The translations under genes were made by a program, and so were the position numbers. A model generated the notes under the pieces. The model was not told where the DNA came from. It worked only from the letters and a program-made list of their open reading frames with translations, and did not search any database. A stretch of 60,208 nucleotides of DNA from the NCBI GenBank assembly GCA_030550735.1, contig JAUQOT010000001.1, forward strand, positions 1 to 60,208, read 5' to 3'. Source of the DNA: Patescibacteria group bacterium. GTDB lineage: Bacteria; Patescibacteriota; Minisyncoccia; UBA6257; HR35. How positions within the stretch are numbered: the stretch's first letter is position 1; every line of letters begins with the position of its first letter. This document shows positions 1-7,876 of this stretch, piece after piece.

Positions 1-766
1 CAAATTCAAAATCACCAATTTTTGTTTTTATTCTTCCATCCTGAGGTCGAAAATGTTCATCTAATTGAAGATTACTCATAACTTTTATTCTTGCAATAAC
101 AGGATCTAAAAGATGTTTAGGTAAACGAGTAATTTCTTTTAGAATGCCATCAATACGAAAACGGACTAGAACTTCTTTTTCCAATGGTTCAATATGAATA
201 TCTGAAGCTCGTGAACTAAAAGCGTAACTTAAAAAATTATCAACTAATTTTTCAATTGAAGCTTCGGACTCAACACCAATAGTATAAATTGTTTGAAGAT
301 CTGATTTAAATTTCCTCTCATATTCTTCTCGATAAAATTTTTGATAATTTAAAAAAGCAATTCTTAAGTCGGCAGGGGTAATTAAATAAGGTTCAATTTT
401 TTTATGAGTAATATGCTCTAAAATTTTTATGGTTTCAAGGTCAAGCGGGTTTAACATTCCAACTTTTAAAACTTCACCTTCTAAAGAAAAGGGGACTAAA
501 TTTTTTTCAAACGCTAATCTTTCGGGAACTAAACTAAGAATGCTTGATGGAATTGAAATACCCTTTAAACTTATTCTTGGAACTTTAATCTCTTCGGAAA
601 TTAAATCATAAAAGTAATTTTCATCAATAATTCTTCTTTGAATAAGAATTTCATAAAATGGGATTTTTAATCTTTTACTTTCTTCTAAAATATTTTGATA
701 TAAATCTTCATCAATTAAACCTTTGTTAAAAAGAATTTGTTTTATTTTTTCTTCTGATAAAATCAT
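1..766 (-). CDS. pilB: Type IV pilus assembly ATPase PilB/GspE, N-terminal part (runs off the window)
   Basis: Hexameric ATPase that powers pilin extrusion at the inner face of the membrane. Reading the minus strand from the ATG at 766 gives 255 codons with no stop. The first ~140 residues look like an MshEN/GspE N-terminal domain, including a VPERLAFEKNLVPF stretch. From about residue 180 the ATPase domain begins with SSRASDIHIEP and VRFRIDGILKEI, typical of PilB/GspE. The window edge falls just after DEHFRPQDGRIKT, before Walker A, so the P-loop cannot be checked. The start overlaps the stop of the upstream membrane protein in an ATGA, so the two are translated from one mRNA. A pseudopilin is divergent next door, which fits a pilus/competence locus. 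PilB and GspE cannot be separated from this fragment. Confidence 0.9.
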   Translation of the reverse strand, partial: MILSEEKIKQILFNKGLIDEDLYQNILEESKRLKIPFYEILIQRRIIDENYFYDLISEEIKVPRISLKGISIPSSILSLVPERLAFEKNLVPFSLEGEVLKVGMLNPLDLETIKILEHITHKKIEPYLITPADLRIAFLNYQKFYREEYERKFKSDLQTIYTIGVESEASIEKLVDNFLSYAFSSRASDIHIEPLEKEVLVRFRIDGILKEITRLPKHLLDPVIARIKVMSNLQLDEHFRPQDGRIKTKIGDFEF

Positions 767-1386
767 GGTTTAAAGAAAATTAAAAAAGAAATTTTTTGAA
801 AAAAAAGTGGTTCAAAAAGAAGAAAAATAAAACTATAAATGAGCCAAAAATTTCTAAAGGAGTAATATTTATTGTTTTCTTTCGAAAATAAAAGCGATAA
901 AACTGCCATTAATAATAGTATAATAAAAGAAAGAGAAATAATAAAGAAATTATAAGGAAAAGAAAAAAAGAGAGTAATTAAATAAATGATGTATTTTTCA
1001 TCCTCATAAAATGGATCCCTTTTAAAAGAAAAAATTATAAGTTTAAAAATCAAAAGAACTAAAATTAAACCCACTAAACGAAAGATAAAATCTCGAAAAA
1101 AATTAAAAAAAGAATAGTATAGAAAATAGAAAATTGATTGATAAGGCGGTAAAAGAAATTTGCTTAGGGGATGTTTTTTCCAGAGAAAATATTGTAAGAC
1201 ACTTAAAAGAATTGAGTAAAAAAAGAAAATTAAAAGAGTAAAAATTAAGATTTTTAAAAAAAATTTTTTTCTTTTATTTTCTTCCTTGATTATTAAAAAA
1301 AAAATTAAGGAAAATATGTTGACAATTAGACTTATTAAAAAATAAATATCTAGATTTAAAATTTGATTAAAATAACTTAAAACCAT
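763..1386 (-). CDS. Polytopic membrane protein of unknown function
   Basis: I do not recognise this 207-residue protein. It is extremely hydrophobic and Phe/Ile/Leu rich, with about six likely membrane segments (near residues 12-33, 44-66, 85-125, 137-170, 180-200) separated by short Lys-rich loops. No catalytic motif is evident. It lacks the GxGD and other Asp motifs expected of a prepilin peptidase. It overlaps the start of pilB by 4 nt and its own ATG lies one base from the divergent pseudopilin ATG, so it is probably part of the pilus locus, possibly a platform-type accessory protein. That role is inferred from position only. Confidence 0.6.
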   Translation of the reverse strand: MVLSYFNQILNLDIYFLISLIVNIFSLIFFLIIKEENKRKKFFLKILIFTLLIFFFYSILLSVLQYFLWKKHPLSKFLLPPYQSIFYFLYYSFFNFFRDFIFRLVGLILVLLIFKLIIFSFKRDPFYEDEKYIIYLITLFFSFPYNFFIISLSFIILLLMAVLSLLFSKENNKYYSFRNFWLIYSFIFLLFEPLFFQKISFLIFFKP

Positions 1387-1387
1387 A

Positions 1388-1864
1388 ATGAAAAATAAAA
1401 GCTTGACTCTTTTTGAGGTTCTTCTGGTATTAACTATTATATCTATTATTATAGGTTTTAGTTTTTATTTTTTTAATTTTTTTTCTCAATCAAATTTCGT
1501 CTTTGAAGAAACTTTAAACAATCTTGTTAAATTCATAGAAACCGCGAAAGAAAAATCAAAATTAGGAGAAGATGATGCTAATTGGGGAGTTGTTTTTGTT
1601 AATTCAACTACTAAAAATTTGGTTCAAATTGTTAAAAATAACTCAACTAATATTGTTTTTGTCTATGATTTACCTAATTTTGTTATTTATCTTGATCCAC
1701 CCAATAATTCTTCTAAATTAATCTTTTTTGAAAAATTCACAGGAAAAACAACATCAACAAAAGTTCTTCTAAAAAACAAAAATACAGGGCTTCAAAAATA
1801 TATTTGTATTCCAACCTCTTCCCCTAGTTTTGTTTCTCTTTCTTCGACTTGTTATGAATTTTAA
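1388..1864 (+). CDS. Type IV pseudopilin-like protein
   Basis: This 158-residue protein has a class III prepilin N-terminus: a short basic leader, then SLTLFEVLLVLTIISIII, a hydrophobic helix with Glu at mature position 5. The usual Gly(-1)/Phe(+1) cleavage pair is replaced by Ser/Leu, which is atypical. The rest (residues 35-158) looks like a small globular pilin head with two Cys near the C-terminus (KYICIP and STCYEF) that could form a disulfide. This fits the DsbA-like gene directly downstream. No Shine-Dalgarno motif precedes the ATG. Most likely a minor pilin or pseudopilin assembled by the adjacent PilB. Confidence 0.75.
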   Translation: MKNKSLTLFEVLLVLTIISIIIGFSFYFFNFFSQSNFVFEETLNNLVKFIETAKEKSKLGEDDANWGVVFVNSTTKNLVQIVKNNSTNIVFVYDLPNFVIYLDPPNNSSKLIFFEKFTGKTTSTKVLLKNKNTGLQKYICIPTSSPSFVSLSSTCYEF

Positions 1865-1894
1865 ATAATGATAAAATTTTATAAGTCGAAATTA

Positions 1895-1900
1895 TATAAT
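1895..1900 (+). promoter_or_regulatory. -10 box giving a leaderless start for the DsbA-like gene
   Basis: A perfect TATAAT lies 8 nt upstream of the ATG at 1909. Transcription normally starts 6-8 nt after the -10 box, so the mRNA would begin at or within about two bases of the start codon. No convincing -35 is visible. Confidence 0.6.
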
Positions 1901-1908
1901 TTATTAAA

Positions 1909-2598
1909 ATGTTTCAAAATAAAGAGTCTTTAATTTATCTTACTTTAACTGTAGTTATTTTAAGTGCTGGTTTTTATTATTTAGTAAAGAATATAAAAAT
2001 AAGTAATGTTCCGGGAATAGTTTCTGAAAAAAATCAAGAAGAAATAATAAATGTTTGGGAAGGTGATTTGCCTCCTCTTGGTAATCCTCAGGCACCCGTA
2101 AAAGTTATTGAATTTGGTGATTTTCATTGTCCATTTTGCGTAATAACCGCTATTCAATTTTATCCTGAATTGGAAAAATATCTTCAAAGCGGAAAAGTGG
2201 TTTTTTATTTTAGAGACTTCCCTATTCCCCAACTTCATCCTAAAGCTTTTCTGGTTCATTTAGGAAGTCGATGTGCTAACGAACAAGGTAAGTATTGGGA
2301 TTTTCATAAAAAAGCTTTTGAAGATTATTACCAAAAAGTAATGGTGAATAGAGATCCTAATTTCACTACAGGCGATGAAAACTATTTAATTGAATTAGCA
2401 AAACAATTAAATTTGAATGTTGACCAATTTAAAGAATGTCTTACGAATCAAAAATATAAATCACAAATTGAAAGAGATATTCAAGATGGAAACAAAATTG
2501 GCGTCGACGGAACACCGACTTTTTTTGTTAATGGAGAAAAAGTTATCGGCGCCGATTTTGAAGGTCTAAAAATTAAAATTGAAAAATATCTAAAATGA
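1909..2598 (+). CDS. Membrane-anchored DsbA-like thioredoxin-fold oxidoreductase
   Basis: Extracytoplasmic thiol-disulfide oxidoreductase of the DsbA/BdbD type (Thioredoxin_4 family). An N-terminal membrane anchor spans residues 8-25. The active site is HCPFC (Cys74/Cys77) after VIEFGDF, and the cis-Pro loop is GVDGTPTFFVNG near the C-terminus. At 229 residues it has the usual family length. It probably makes or isomerises disulfides in exported proteins such as the Cys-bearing pseudopilin upstream. Its TGA stop overlaps the next ATG (ATGA), so it is coupled to the glutaredoxin gene. This stop also shows that UGA is not recoded. No DsbB or VKOR partner is in the window. Confidence 0.88.
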   Translation: MFQNKESLIYLTLTVVILSAGFYYLVKNIKISNVPGIVSEKNQEEIINVWEGDLPPLGNPQAPVKVIEFGDFHCPFCVITAIQFYPELEKYLQSGKVVFYFRDFPIPQLHPKAFLVHLGSRCANEQGKYWDFHKKAFEDYYQKVMVNRDPNFTTGDENYLIELAKQLNLNVDQFKECLTNQKYKSQIERDIQDGNKIGVDGTPTFFVNGEKVIGADFEGLKIKIEKYLK

Positions 2599-2843
2599 AA
2601 AAAGTAATAATTTATACAACAACTTGGTGCCCATGGTGTCAGAAAACAAAACAATTTTTAAATCAAATAAATGTTCCCTTTGAAGAAAGAAATGTCGAGC
2701 TTAATGAAGATTGGGCAAAAGAACTTTTCGAAAAATCTGGTCAATTAGGGGTTCCTGTTATTTTAATAATTGATGAAGAAAGTGGTAAAGAAAATGTAAT
2801 TATCGGCTATGATCCATTAGGAATCACTCAAGCTTTAAAATAA
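2595..2843 (+). CDS. Glutaredoxin-like protein
   Basis: An 82-residue thioredoxin-fold protein with TTTWCPWCQKTKQFL at the N-terminus (Cys12/Cys15) and a cis-Pro in GQLGVPVILI, the layout of NrdH/Grx-type glutaredoxins. It probably passes electrons from the TrxB-like reductase encoded next to target disulfides, conceivably the class II ribonucleotide reductase at the other end of the window. It overlaps the DsbA-like gene by 4 nt and is followed after 1 nt by the reductase, so the three genes form one cassette. Cytoplasmic; no signal peptide. Confidence 0.88.
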   Translation: MKKVIIYTTTWCPWCQKTKQFLNQINVPFEERNVELNEDWAKELFEKSGQLGVPVILIIDEESGKENVIIGYDPLGITQALK

Positions 2844-2844
2844 A

Positions 2845-3768
2845 ATGACAACAATTTATGATTCAATTATTATTGGAGCTTCAGCAGCAGGAATTTCGGC
2901 GGCTATTTATTTAAAAAGACAAGGGCTCAATTTTTTAATTATTACAAAAGATATTGGAGGAGAAATGGCTCTTTCAGGAATTGTTGAAAATTATCCTGGA
3001 TTTCCAAAAACAACTGGATTAGAACTAGCCCAGAAATTTGAAGAACATTTAAAAAGTTATGGTATTGAACCTATTTTTGATGAAGTTATTCAATTAAAAA
3101 AAGAAGACAAATTTTTTGAAGTCATAACCAAATCAGAAAACAAATATAATTCAAAAACAATTGTAGTTGCAACAGGAAGCACTCCTAAAAAATTAAATAT
3201 TCCTGGTGAAATCAATTTTTTTCATAAAGGAGTAAGTTATTGTTCTGTTTGTGATATGCCGCTTTTTAAAGGTAAAACTGTGGCTATTATTGGTGGAGGA
3301 AATTCGGCTCTTGAAGCAGGTATAATGGCAAGTAATATATGTAAAAAGGGTTATATTATAAATAAAAATCCGAGTTTTAAGGGCGATAAAATTTTAATTG
3401 AAGAAGTTCTTAAAAAACCCAACATTGAAATTATTTATAACGCTTTGACCCAAGAAATTTTTGGTGATTCAGTAGTCAAAGGATTAAGATACTTGGACAA
3501 AACGACAAATGAAATAAAAGAATTAAATGTTGATGGCATTTTTATTCATATTGGCTTAAAACCAAATACTGAGTTTATTCCTAATGAATGGGAAATAAAA
3601 AATGAATTCGGAGAAATAATAGTTAATAAATTTTGTGAAACAAATTTACCCGGTCTTTTCGCTGCTGGAGATGTTACTGATTTTCCTCATAAGCAAATAG
3701 GAGTTGCTGTTGGTCAAGGAATTTCTGCTGGTCTTGGAGTAGTTAACTATTTAAATAAAAATAAATAA
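2845..3768 (+). CDS. trxB: Thioredoxin-reductase-like flavoprotein
   Basis: FAD-dependent pyridine-nucleotide-disulfide oxidoreductase of the low-molecular-weight TrxB type (307 residues). The FAD-binding GASAAGISAAIY is at residues 11-22, the redox Cys pair YCSVC at 133-136, a second dinucleotide motif GGGNSALEA at 150-158, and the C-terminal GLFAAGDVTDFPHKQIGVAVGQG binds FAD (split here as two adjoining motifs, GLFAAGDV and HKQIGVAVGQG). The HRRxxxR motif that binds the NADPH 2'-phosphate is missing: INKNPSFKG (172-180) stands in its place. It may therefore prefer NADH or another electron donor. Last gene of the redox cassette; its stop lies 9 nt from the convergent rplS stop. Confidence 0.88.
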   Translation: MTTIYDSIIIGASAAGISAAIYLKRQGLNFLIITKDIGGEMALSGIVENYPGFPKTTGLELAQKFEEHLKSYGIEPIFDEVIQLKKEDKFFEVITKSENKYNSKTIVVATGSTPKKLNIPGEINFFHKGVSYCSVCDMPLFKGKTVAIIGGGNSALEAGIMASNICKKGYIINKNPSFKGDKILIEEVLKKPNIEIIYNALTQEIFGDSVVKGLRYLDKTTNEIKELNVDGIFIHIGLKPNTEFIPNEWEIKNEFGEIIVNKFCETNLPGLFAAGDVTDFPHKQIGVAVGQGISAGLGVVNYLNKNK

Positions 3769-3777
3769 AAATAAATT

Positions 3778-4143
3778 TTAAAAAGAAATTGAAGAAATTT
3801 TTAGTTTCTTTTTAATTTCTCGTGGATGAAGCTTCCGAATAAAGTAAAGTTTAGCTCTTCTTGTTTTGGCAATTCCTAAAATTTCGATTTTTTCAATTAA
3901 GGGGGAGTGAAGCGGATAAGTTTTTTCGATTATTTGTCCTCCAGCTTTTCCTCTAACTGTAAACATAACTCTTGTACCCTTTTTTCTTTTAACGCTAATT
4001 ACTATCCCTTCAAATGATTGAACAAATTCTCTTTTCTCCTCTTTAATTTTTTGCCAAACCTTAACTAGCATTCCCGATTTAATTTCAGGAATATCCTTTC
4101 TAAGATATTTTTCTTCTACTAATTTTATTAGTTGGTTCGTCAT
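3778..4143 (-). CDS. rplS: 50S ribosomal protein bL19
   Basis: Ribosomal protein at the 30S/50S interface. From the ATG at 4143 it is 121 residues, beginning MTNQLIKLVEEKYLRKDIPE with the family core KSGMLVKVWQKI, RVQ-like FEGIVISVKRKKGTRVMFTVR and a C-terminal KTRRAKLYFIRKL. An in-frame upstream extension to 4188 is open but unlike L19 N-termini, so I start at 4143. A TATAAT sits 9 nt before that ATG, supporting the choice and implying a near-leaderless mRNA. It is not in the usual rpsP-rimM-trmD-rplS context. Confidence 0.92.
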   Translation of the reverse strand: MTNQLIKLVEEKYLRKDIPEIKSGMLVKVWQKIKEEKREFVQSFEGIVISVKRKKGTRVMFTVRGKAGGQIIEKTYPLHSPLIEKIEILGIAKTRRAKLYFIRKLHPREIKKKLKISSISF

Positions 4144-4152
4144 AATAATTTT

Positions 4153-4158
4153 ATTATA
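4153..4158 (-). promoter_or_regulatory. -10 box for rplS (near-leaderless)
   Basis: Minus-strand TATAAT 9 nt before the rplS ATG at 4143, inside the short gap after ctpA. It predicts a 5' leader of only a few bases. No clear -35 element. Confidence 0.5.
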
Positions 4159-4165
4159 AACTAAT

Positions 4166-5347
4166 TTACATCCTTCGCAAAACTTCAATTGCTTTTTTAA
4201 TTACTGGATCATCTAATTCTGTTTTTATTTTTTCTTTTTCTATTTCTTTAACTTCATAATCCGGTTTAAGACCATTACCTTCTAATTTCAAACCCTTAGG
4301 AGTAAGCCAATAAGCAATAGTAAGTTTTAAAAGTTTTCCGTCAAGATTAAAAACTTGTTGAACACTACCTTTACCATAACTCTTTTCTCCGATTAATTTA
4401 AAGCCCAAATTATCTCTTAAAGCTCCTGATAAAATTTCCGAAGCCGAAGCCGAACCATTATTTATGAGAACAACCATTTTTATATCCTTTAAAATTCCTG
4501 GGCCATTTGAATAAATTTTAGTAACCGATTGATCTCTCTTTTGTTCTTGAAGAATAATTTTTCCTCGAGGAACAAATAATTCTGAAATCTGAATAGCAAC
4601 ATCTAAATAACCGCCGGGGTTGTTTCTTAAATCTAAAATATAATATTTTGCTCCTCGCTTTTTGAGGTTATTATAAGCTTTCAAAAACTCGGGATAGCTT
4701 TTTATGTTGAAAGAATTTAATTTAATATAACCTATATTTTTTTCTAAGATTTTATACTTAATAATAGGAATATTTATTATTTCTCTAATAATTTCAATAT
4801 CTCGTGGCTCTACCCATTCATCACGATAAATAGTTAAAACAACCTTAGTACCCGGTTTACCTCTTATTTTGCTTACAGCAACATCTAGGAGCATGTTTTC
4901 GGTACTTTCACCATTAATCTTTAAAATTTTGTCTCCACTTTTAATACCAGCCCTATCAGCAGGTGTACCTTCTAAAGGAGCAATAACTGTTAAAACTCCA
5001 TTTTTAATTCCAATTTCCATTCCCACTCCACCAAACGATCCTGTCATGTCTTCTTCAAAAATTTTTGCCTGAGTTTCATCAAAAATTTCTGAATAAGGAT
5101 CGTCTAAAGATCTTAAAAGCCCCCGAGAGGCTTCGAGAATTGCTTTTTTCTTGTCTATTTTCGATGGATCAACAAAATGTTTATTAATTATTTCCCATGT
5201 TTTATAAAAAATTGAAAGTTCATTATTATCAAAATAAGAAAATGATTGATTAGCTTTTAAAAAATTATTATGTTGAAAATTAAAAATAAAGAAAACGATC
5301 AAAAATGGTAAAATATAAAAATAATTTTTTCTTAAAAACTTAATCAT
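4166..5347 (-). CDS. ctpA: Carboxyl-terminal processing protease (S41 family)
   Basis: Membrane-anchored serine protease that processes or degrades exported proteins (393 residues). It has an N-terminal signal anchor (residues ~10-26), the S41 N-terminal region with LLRSLDDPYSEIF, a PDZ domain (about 105-190, GVGMEIGIKNG and AGIKSGDKILKING) and the tail-protease core. The catalytic Ser is in NNGSASASEILSGAL and the Lys in GEKSYGKGSVQQVF. Its ATG (5347-5345) overlaps the divergent recO ATG (5346-5348) in the tetranucleotide CATG, so both promoters must lie inside the partner gene or both mRNAs start without a leader. Confidence 0.93.
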   Translation of the reverse strand: MIKFLRKNYFYILPFLIVFFIFNFQHNNFLKANQSFSYFDNNELSIFYKTWEIINKHFVDPSKIDKKKAILEASRGLLRSLDDPYSEIFDETQAKIFEEDMTGSFGGVGMEIGIKNGVLTVIAPLEGTPADRAGIKSGDKILKINGESTENMLLDVAVSKIRGKPGTKVVLTIYRDEWVEPRDIEIIREIINIPIIKYKILEKNIGYIKLNSFNIKSYPEFLKAYNNLKKRGAKYYILDLRNNPGGYLDVAIQISELFVPRGKIILQEQKRDQSVTKIYSNGPGILKDIKMVVLINNGSASASEILSGALRDNLGFKLIGEKSYGKGSVQQVFNLDGKLLKLTIAYWLTPKGLKLEGNGLKPDYEVKEIEKEKIKTELDDPVIKKAIEVLRRM

Positions 5348-6008
5348 GTTTTACGTAAAAATAAAAGGTATGGTTATTTACCGAGAAAAATTAAAAGAAA
5401 ACGACGGGTATGTATATATTTTAACAAATAAAGGAGAAGTTCTAAAATTTTTAGCTTCGGGAATTTTCCAATTAAAAAGCAAGAATTTATCTCTTTTTCA
5501 ATTAGCTAATTTTCTTCAAATATTCGGAATAAAGGAAAATGATTCATATAAAGTTATCTCGGTTCTACCTTTAAGAATCGGATTTCTCCATTTTAAAAAA
5601 TATCCTTTAATTTATCTTTGGGTTTTATTTTTAATAAAAAATTTAAATATCCCATTTTTAGAAGAAAAAACTTTTTCTCTTGTTTACAATTTAGATAAAT
5701 TCGTTATCCAAAATCCTAAAACTTTTATTCACTGGTTTTCTTATCATTTAATCAAAAATTTAGGTTTTGAACCGGAACTGCAAAGATGTTTTGCTTGTCA
5801 AAAAAAATTAAAGAAAGAAATCTATTTTGACAATTATGCTTATTTATATTGTAAAAAATGTCGAAAGCCTGCTTTTCTTAAAATAAGTTACCAAGATTAT
5901 CTTAAGGCTTTAAAAATCAGAAATAAAAATAAGGTACCACCAGAAGTACCAAATTTCCTAAAAAAAATAATTAAAGTTTATTTAATAAAAACTAAAAATT
6001 TAATTTAA
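5346..6008 (+). CDS. recO: DNA repair protein RecO
   Basis: RecO loads RecA by displacing SSB in gap repair. The protein has 220 residues: an N-terminal OB-like domain with MVIYREKLKENDGYVYILT (matching the conserved AxVLxxRxYxExD start of RecO) and a helical C-terminal domain with a zinc-binding pattern CFACQKK ... YCKKC. The start at 5346 keeps the extra N-terminal strand (FYVKIKG) seen in RecO; the alternative ATG at 5370 would remove it. The start codon overlaps the divergent ctpA start codon. Divergent but recognisable. Confidence 0.78.
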   Translation: MFYVKIKGMVIYREKLKENDGYVYILTNKGEVLKFLASGIFQLKSKNLSLFQLANFLQIFGIKENDSYKVISVLPLRIGFLHFKKYPLIYLWVLFLIKNLNIPFLEEKTFSLVYNLDKFVIQNPKTFIHWFSYHLIKNLGFEPELQRCFACQKKLKKEIYFDNYAYLYCKKCRKPAFLKISYQDYLKALKIRNKNKVPPEVPNFLKKIIKVYLIKTKNLI

Positions 6009-6018
6009 AATTAAATTG

Positions 6019-7863
6019 ATGGTTTTTTTAGAAGATTTAGAAAAAGAATTAAGAGAAAAAGAAAGTCCTAGAAAAAAACCAACTAAAATAAAGATTGAAA
6101 AAAAAGAAGAATTTGAAGAAAAAGAAGTTAAAGAATTTAAGTTTGAAAAACCAAAATTTTATCTTAATTGGAACAAAATTATAAATCGACTTCTTATTTT
6201 TTCGGGTTTAATATTTTTAACTTCTATAATAATTTTTTTGGGTTTTAATTTAGTTAAAAAAGAACCGGTTAAAGAATTAAAAACGAATATTTTTGGACCA
6301 CGTGAGGTAAATTCTCTCGAAGAAAATATTTATACTATCGAAGTAAATAATTACTCTTCTCAATACTTAACTGACGTAAATTTAAATGTTTTTCTAACTG
6401 ATGGTATTTATTTTAAAGATGAGGATACAAAAGAAAAAACTTTTTCTCTGGGTAATCTTGAACCAAATACCTCAACAAAAGTTTACCTTAATTTGAATTT
6501 TATCAATGAAGGCGATAAAGATGAAGAAATAAGAGTTGTTTTGAGATACAAAATTAAAAATAAACCATATGTTTTTGAAAAAGAAGAAAAATTTAGTGTT
6601 TTAGTAAAAAATCCTCCAATAGTAATTATCCCTGAAATTCCCTCAAAAGTTTTTGTTTTCCAACCAATTCAGCTAAATTTCAAAATAATTAATACTTCTA
6701 AAGAGGTTTTAAAGAATTTCAAGATAAAAATAGATATTCCTAAAGAATTTATTTTAGAAAATTCTTTACCACCTTTAAACGATAAAGAAACCGAATGGTT
6801 TTTGGGCGAACTCAAACAAGGAGAGTCACAGACTGTTTCTCTTTTGGGTAAATTTAATGATACTTCCCTTTATCCGTTTTTTTATCCAAAAATAAGCTTT
6901 GGTTGGAGAGATCAGGTTTTTGTTTTAACTCAAAAGGGTTACAAAATAAATCTTCTTGAAAGTCCTGTGAGCATAACTATTCAAAGTTACCCATCAAGTA
7001 AAAGTATTTATCCGGGTACGGGGCTTAATTATACAATCCTAATTAAAAATAATTCAAAAATAACCCTAAGAGAAAATATAGTTAAAGTAACTTTTAACGA
7101 GCTTTTTGATTTAAATAGCGTGAATGTTAGTAATGGCTATTACTCAACTTTAGATAAAGCTATTTATTTTAATAGTCGATATGAACCAAAATTACTTGAA
7201 TTGAATCCAGGTGATATAGTTAAATTAAACTTTAGTGCCAGGTTAATAAATTCTTATCCCATTTTAGGGGAGAAAAATAAAAATTTTGTTTCTAAGGTTT
7301 TTGTTGAATTTAAAACTCCAAGTATTCCGCCGGAAATCAAAGAAATTTTTCCCGGAGAATATTCTCTTAAAATTGAAGATGAAAAATATTATATCGGTAA
7401 ATATGAAATTACTTCATTTTTAGTTTATAAAGACAATTTATTCGAAAATTCTGGTCCATTTCCGTTAGTTAACGAAATGCCAACAACTTTTTCTTGGTAT
7501 ATAAAAATTAAAACGATTGGAGAGGATTTCGAAAATTTTTCTTTTAGCGGTAAATTACCACCGTATGTTAATTTTACCGGTAAAGTTGGTGGTGATGCTT
7601 ATTCTGAAAATTTTAAATTTGATAATAAAACCGGTGATTTTTCTTATAATTTAAATTTTATTCCGGCGAATACTGGTTATCAAACTAAAGAATTAGAACT
7701 TGTTTTTCAAATTATTGTTATTCCACCAGCTAATTTATCAACCCAATTTTTAGAAATTATGCCTGGAGTTAAATATCAAATTTCAAGTTCATTTACTAAA
7801 ACAAACTTTTCTGATGTTTTGGACGGAATTACGGCAAATGAAATTGTTTATGAATTAAAATAA
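6019..7863 (+). CDS. Large membrane-anchored surface protein with repeated beta-sandwich regions
   Basis: A 614-residue protein. A charged cytoplasmic N-terminus (residues 1-55, Lys/Glu rich, KEFKFEKPKF) precedes one membrane helix (about 58-80), then ~530 residues predicted outside. The exterior is built of repeated beta-sandwich-like units resembling DUF11/CARDB domains: YTIEVNNYSSQYLTDVNLNV, LNFKIINTSKEVLKNFKI, NYTILIKNNSKITLRENI. These have the familiar 'hydrophobic-N-(N/T)S' strand signature of secreted adhesin or S-layer-type proteins. No enzyme motif is seen. It may act in attachment or surface structure. I start at the ATG at 6019 rather than a TTG at 6016. No Shine-Dalgarno motif is present. 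Confidence 0.7.
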   Translation: MVFLEDLEKELREKESPRKKPTKIKIEKKEEFEEKEVKEFKFEKPKFYLNWNKIINRLLIFSGLIFLTSIIIFLGFNLVKKEPVKELKTNIFGPREVNSLEENIYTIEVNNYSSQYLTDVNLNVFLTDGIYFKDEDTKEKTFSLGNLEPNTSTKVYLNLNFINEGDKDEEIRVVLRYKIKNKPYVFEKEEKFSVLVKNPPIVIIPEIPSKVFVFQPIQLNFKIINTSKEVLKNFKIKIDIPKEFILENSLPPLNDKETEWFLGELKQGESQTVSLLGKFNDTSLYPFFYPKISFGWRDQVFVLTQKGYKINLLESPVSITIQSYPSSKSIYPGTGLNYTILIKNNSKITLRENIVKVTFNELFDLNSVNVSNGYYSTLDKAIYFNSRYEPKLLELNPGDIVKLNFSARLINSYPILGEKNKNFVSKVFVEFKTPSIPPEIKEIFPGEYSLKIEDEKYYIGKYEITSFLVYKDNLFENSGPFPLVNEMPTTFSWYIKIKTIGEDFENFSFSGKLPPYVNFTGKVGGDAYSENFKFDNKTGDFSYNLNFIPANTGYQTKELELVFQIIVIPPANLSTQFLEIMPGVKYQISSSFTKTNFSDVLDGITANEIVYELK

Positions 7864-7876
7864 TTTATATAAATAA

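Noticed and set aside
429..611. 60-residue plus-strand frame antisense to pilB.
   Set aside because: It is a shadow of the conserved PilB reading frame and has no independent support.
2595..2598. Possible recoding of UGA (as glycine in some CPR groups).
   Set aside because: UGA ends the DsbA-like gene and others at ATGA overlaps, and no conserved protein here needs an internal UGA, so code 11 applies.
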